Both the position numbers and the translations under genes were made by a program. The notes under the pieces were generated by a model. That model ran no database searches. It was given only the letters and a program-made list of their open reading frames with translations, and was not told the DNA's origin. A stretch of 6,209 nucleotides of DNA from an uncultured Clostridia bacterium (GTDB lineage Bacteria > Bacillota > Clostridia > Christensenellales > Borkfalkiaceae): assembly GCA_947629225.1 (NCBI GenBank), contig CANRCY010000088.1:1-6209 (forward strand). The letters are read 5' to 3'. Positions 5,066 through 6,209 of the stretch are shown here, in pieces (the stretch's first letter is position 1; each line of letters starts with the position of its first letter).

Positions 5066-5596
5066 ATGAAAAAATTTGCCGTGATCGTTTTGCTTGTCCT
5101 CTCCATTGCGACTATCGCCTTTGCGTTCGGCGGGACGGAAAAGGGAGAAGCCGAAAACGACGCTTATTTGCGGATTCATATCCGCGCCGATTCCAACGAG
5201 AGCGCCGCACAGGCAGTCAAATACAAGGTGCGCGATCGGGTGGTGGAATTTCTCACGCCCCTCGTTGCGGAGTGCGAAAGCAAGGAAGAAGCGATGCAAA
5301 AGATCGGGCAGGCGCTTCCGTCCGTCGAACGGGCGGCGGAGGAGATCTTGCGCGCGGAGGGCTTCTCCTACGGGGCGCGGGCGAGCCTCAAAAGAGAGGA
5401 ATTTCCCACACGGGTGTACGAAAACGTAACGCTCGGCGCGGGCGTTTACGACGCGCTCATTTTAGAGCTTGGTTCGGGGAAGGGGGATAATTGGTGGTGC
5501 GTGGTCTATCCGCCTCTCTGTTTTACGGGCGGAAACGGGAACATCGTATATAAGAGCAAGATCGCCGAGATCGTCAGGAAATTTTTCGGAGAATAA
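5066..5596 (+). CDS. spoIIR: Stage II sporulation protein R
   Basis: This 176-residue protein is the forespore-secreted signal that, in Bacillus and Clostridia, activates the membrane protease SpoIIGA to process pro-sigma-E in the mother cell. An N-terminal export signal covers about residues 1-20 (MKKF, hydrophobic core, then AFA before the likely cut). Family motifs follow: LRIHIRADSNE near 35-45 with VKYKVRDRVVEFL after it, an Ala/Glu-rich helical middle, then YENVTLGAGVYDALILELG, GKGDNWWCVVYPPLCF with N142-W143-W144-C145 and PPLC at 149-152, and a short C-terminal helix. Length is slightly under the common 190-230 residues but all core motifs are present. ATG at 5066 is preceded by GGAGG at 5054-5058. 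The gene is followed at once by a strong terminator, and its promoter and leader appear independent of mnmA-yjbR. Its presence implies a sporulation programme in this organism. Confidence 0.95.
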   Translation: MKKFAVIVLLVLSIATIAFAFGGTEKGEAENDAYLRIHIRADSNESAAQAVKYKVRDRVVEFLTPLVAECESKEEAMQKIGQALPSVERAAEEILRAEGFSYGARASLKREEFPTRVYENVTLGAGVYDALILELGSGKGDNWWCVVYPPLCFTGGNGNIVYKSKIAEIVRKFFGE

Positions 5597-5601
5597 GAAA
5601 G

Positions 5602-5635
5602 GCGGCGCCGTTGCCCAAGGCAACGGCGCCGCTTT
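5602..5635 (+). terminator. Intrinsic terminator after spoIIR
   Basis: A perfect 14-bp stem, GCGGCGCCGTTGCC (5602-5615) with GGCAACGGCGCCGC (5619-5632) and a 3-base loop, begins six bases after the TAA and is followed by TTT. AAAG before and CTTT after can extend it past one bulged G. The T run is short, but the stem is very stable and well placed. Confidence 0.75.
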
Positions 5636-5660
5636 AATGTGCGTGTTTTGTAAGTATAGT

Positions 5661-5823
5661 GCGTCATGCTGAGCCGAAATGTGTTTACGCAGTCCCGTTA
5701 GCAAGTCCGCGAAGGCATCTTGGTACGTTTGGGTTTGATTAAAACATACTTGAACGTAACAAGATTCCCTCGGGGAATTGCCGTGTCGGACTTCGTTATT
5801 TCCGTTGCGGCTCGGAATGACGC
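5661..5823. repeat. Foldback repeat A, copy 2
   Basis: It has the same terminal sequences as copy 1 (GCGTCATGCTGAGCCGAA at the left end, CGGCTCGGAATGACGC at the right) and nearly the same length. Shared inner blocks include the 27 identical bases at 5703-5729 and CAAGATTCCCTCGG at 5760-5773. The copies differ mainly in the region just inside the left end and in the hairpin tip. Orientation is the same as copy 1. No gene is present in it. Confidence 0.85.
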
Positions 5824-5850
5824 ATTACCGTCATTGTGCCCGCGTGTTCT

Positions 5851-5958
5851 ATTGTCATTTCGAGCGGAGCGCGAAGCGCGTGGAGAGCCTCACATTATGA
5901 AAAATAAGGTATAGATTTCTCCACGCGGTCGCTCTGCTCCCTTGGTCGAAATGACAAT
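5851..5958. repeat. Repeat B, complete palindromic copy
   Basis: Perfect 13-bp terminal inverted repeats, ATTGTCATTTCGA (5851-5863) and TCGAAATGACAAT (5946-5958), enclose a second perfect pair, CGCGTGGAGA (5877-5886) and TCTCCACGCG (5918-5927). The central 31 bases are AT-rich. The 108-base unit is a mobile-repeat-like hairpin. It lies 27 bases after repeat A copy 2, as the half copy B follows copy 1. Confidence 0.8.
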
Positions 5959-5970
5959 TTAGAAATGTAC

Positions 5971-6019
5971 CCCCACCTGTCACCTGCGGCGCCACCCGCC
6001 CCCTTAAAATGGGGCAGGT
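5971..6019. repeat. Third palindromic intergenic unit (repeat C)
   Basis: Arms ACCCGCCCC (5994-6002) and GGGGCAGGT (6011-6019) pair at 8 of 9 positions around a TTAAAA-containing loop. An upstream ACCTGC (5982-5987) can alternatively pair with GCAGGT (6014-6019). From memory, the CCCCCTTAAAA-GGGG layout resembles dispersed repeats found between genes of several gut Clostridia. There is only one copy in the window, so its repeat status is inferred. Confidence 0.45.
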
Positions 6020-6209
6020 CTTTTGCCCACTCCCTTGATCCCCCTCCGCAGGAGAGGGTTCCGCCGAGAGCCGTAGCGCGAATTTACTTCGCGCGTAAAG
6101 CGGCGAACGACCGCAACAATCACGAGATTTCTTTTTATTACGATCGCCGCTTCACGTTTGGAGCGTAGACCGTGGAGCGACAAACGCACTCGAACCCGAG
6201 CAAAGCGAG
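6020..6209. other. Non-coding tail with further inverted repeats
   Basis: No convincing gene is seen. Two foldbacks are present: GCGCGAA/TTCGCGC (6076-6082 with 6088-6094, loop TTTAC) and a 16-base pair CGTAAAGCGGCGAACG (6094-6109) with CGATCGCCGCTTCACG (6141-6156), matching at 14 of 16 positions around an AT-rich loop. Short open frames here lack ribosome sites and have compositionally odd products. The stretch most likely continues the repeat-filled spacer beyond the window edge. Confidence 0.4.

Noticed and set aside
4169..5299. A 376-codon open frame on the minus strand over mnmA, the yjbR-like gene and spoIIR.
   Set aside because: It has the same in-register codon-bias effect. It crosses three well-supported genes, their promoter and a terminator-like hairpin, and its product is unlike any family I know.
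5720..6189. Short open frames on both strands in the right-hand spacer.
   Set aside because: They run across repeats A, B and C, have no ribosome sites, and their products look like translated repeats.

Overview
The window looks like a chromosomal segment of an endospore-forming, Clostridia-type member of the Bacillota with GC-rich coding sequence, possibly an uncultured gut lineage. Evidence for this is a clear SpoIIR sporulation protein, a clostridial-style MmcQ/YjbR protein next to MnmA, a tRNA with encoded CCA, and gene spacers filled with dispersed palindromic repeats. The order or family cannot be fixed from the sequence alone.

Layout, left to right. (1) The 3' end of an alpha/beta-hydrolase gene enters from the left edge and ends at a strong hairpin terminator. 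(2) A secreted UshA-type 5'-nucleotidase/metallophosphatase gene follows (652-2643). (3) A roughly 600-base spacer holds a foldback repeat (A1), a half copy of a second repeat (B1), a degraded copy of a tRNA 3' half, a chain of small hairpins, and a minus-strand tRNA-Arg(CCG) whose last bases form one arm of a perfect 24-bp inverted repeat. (4) Divergent promoters separate the tRNA from mnmA. (5) mnmA (tRNA 2-thiouridylase) overlaps a MmcQ/YjbR-family gene by 7 bases. (6) spoIIR follows after a short AT-rich gap that carries a sigma-F-like promoter and a hairpin covering its Shine-Dalgarno sequence, and it ends at a strong terminator. (7) The last roughly 600 bases have no credible gene. They hold second copies of both repeats (A2, complete B2) and a third palindromic unit.

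How it works together: mnmA and the yjbR-like gene look like a translationally coupled housekeeping pair. spoIIR appears to have its own forespore promoter. If transcription starts where that promoter predicts, the initiated mRNA lacks the left arm of the hairpin and has a free ribosome site, whereas read-through mRNA from mnmA-yjbR would carry the full hairpin and be translated poorly or terminated. This is the most interesting regulatory idea here, and it is inferred. The most interesting structural feature is the tRNA-Arg 3' end, which is echoed once in direct and once in inverted orientation within 150 bases and so suggests an old insertion or recombination at the tRNA. No new multi-gene system was found; long open frames on the opposite strand are explained by codon bias.
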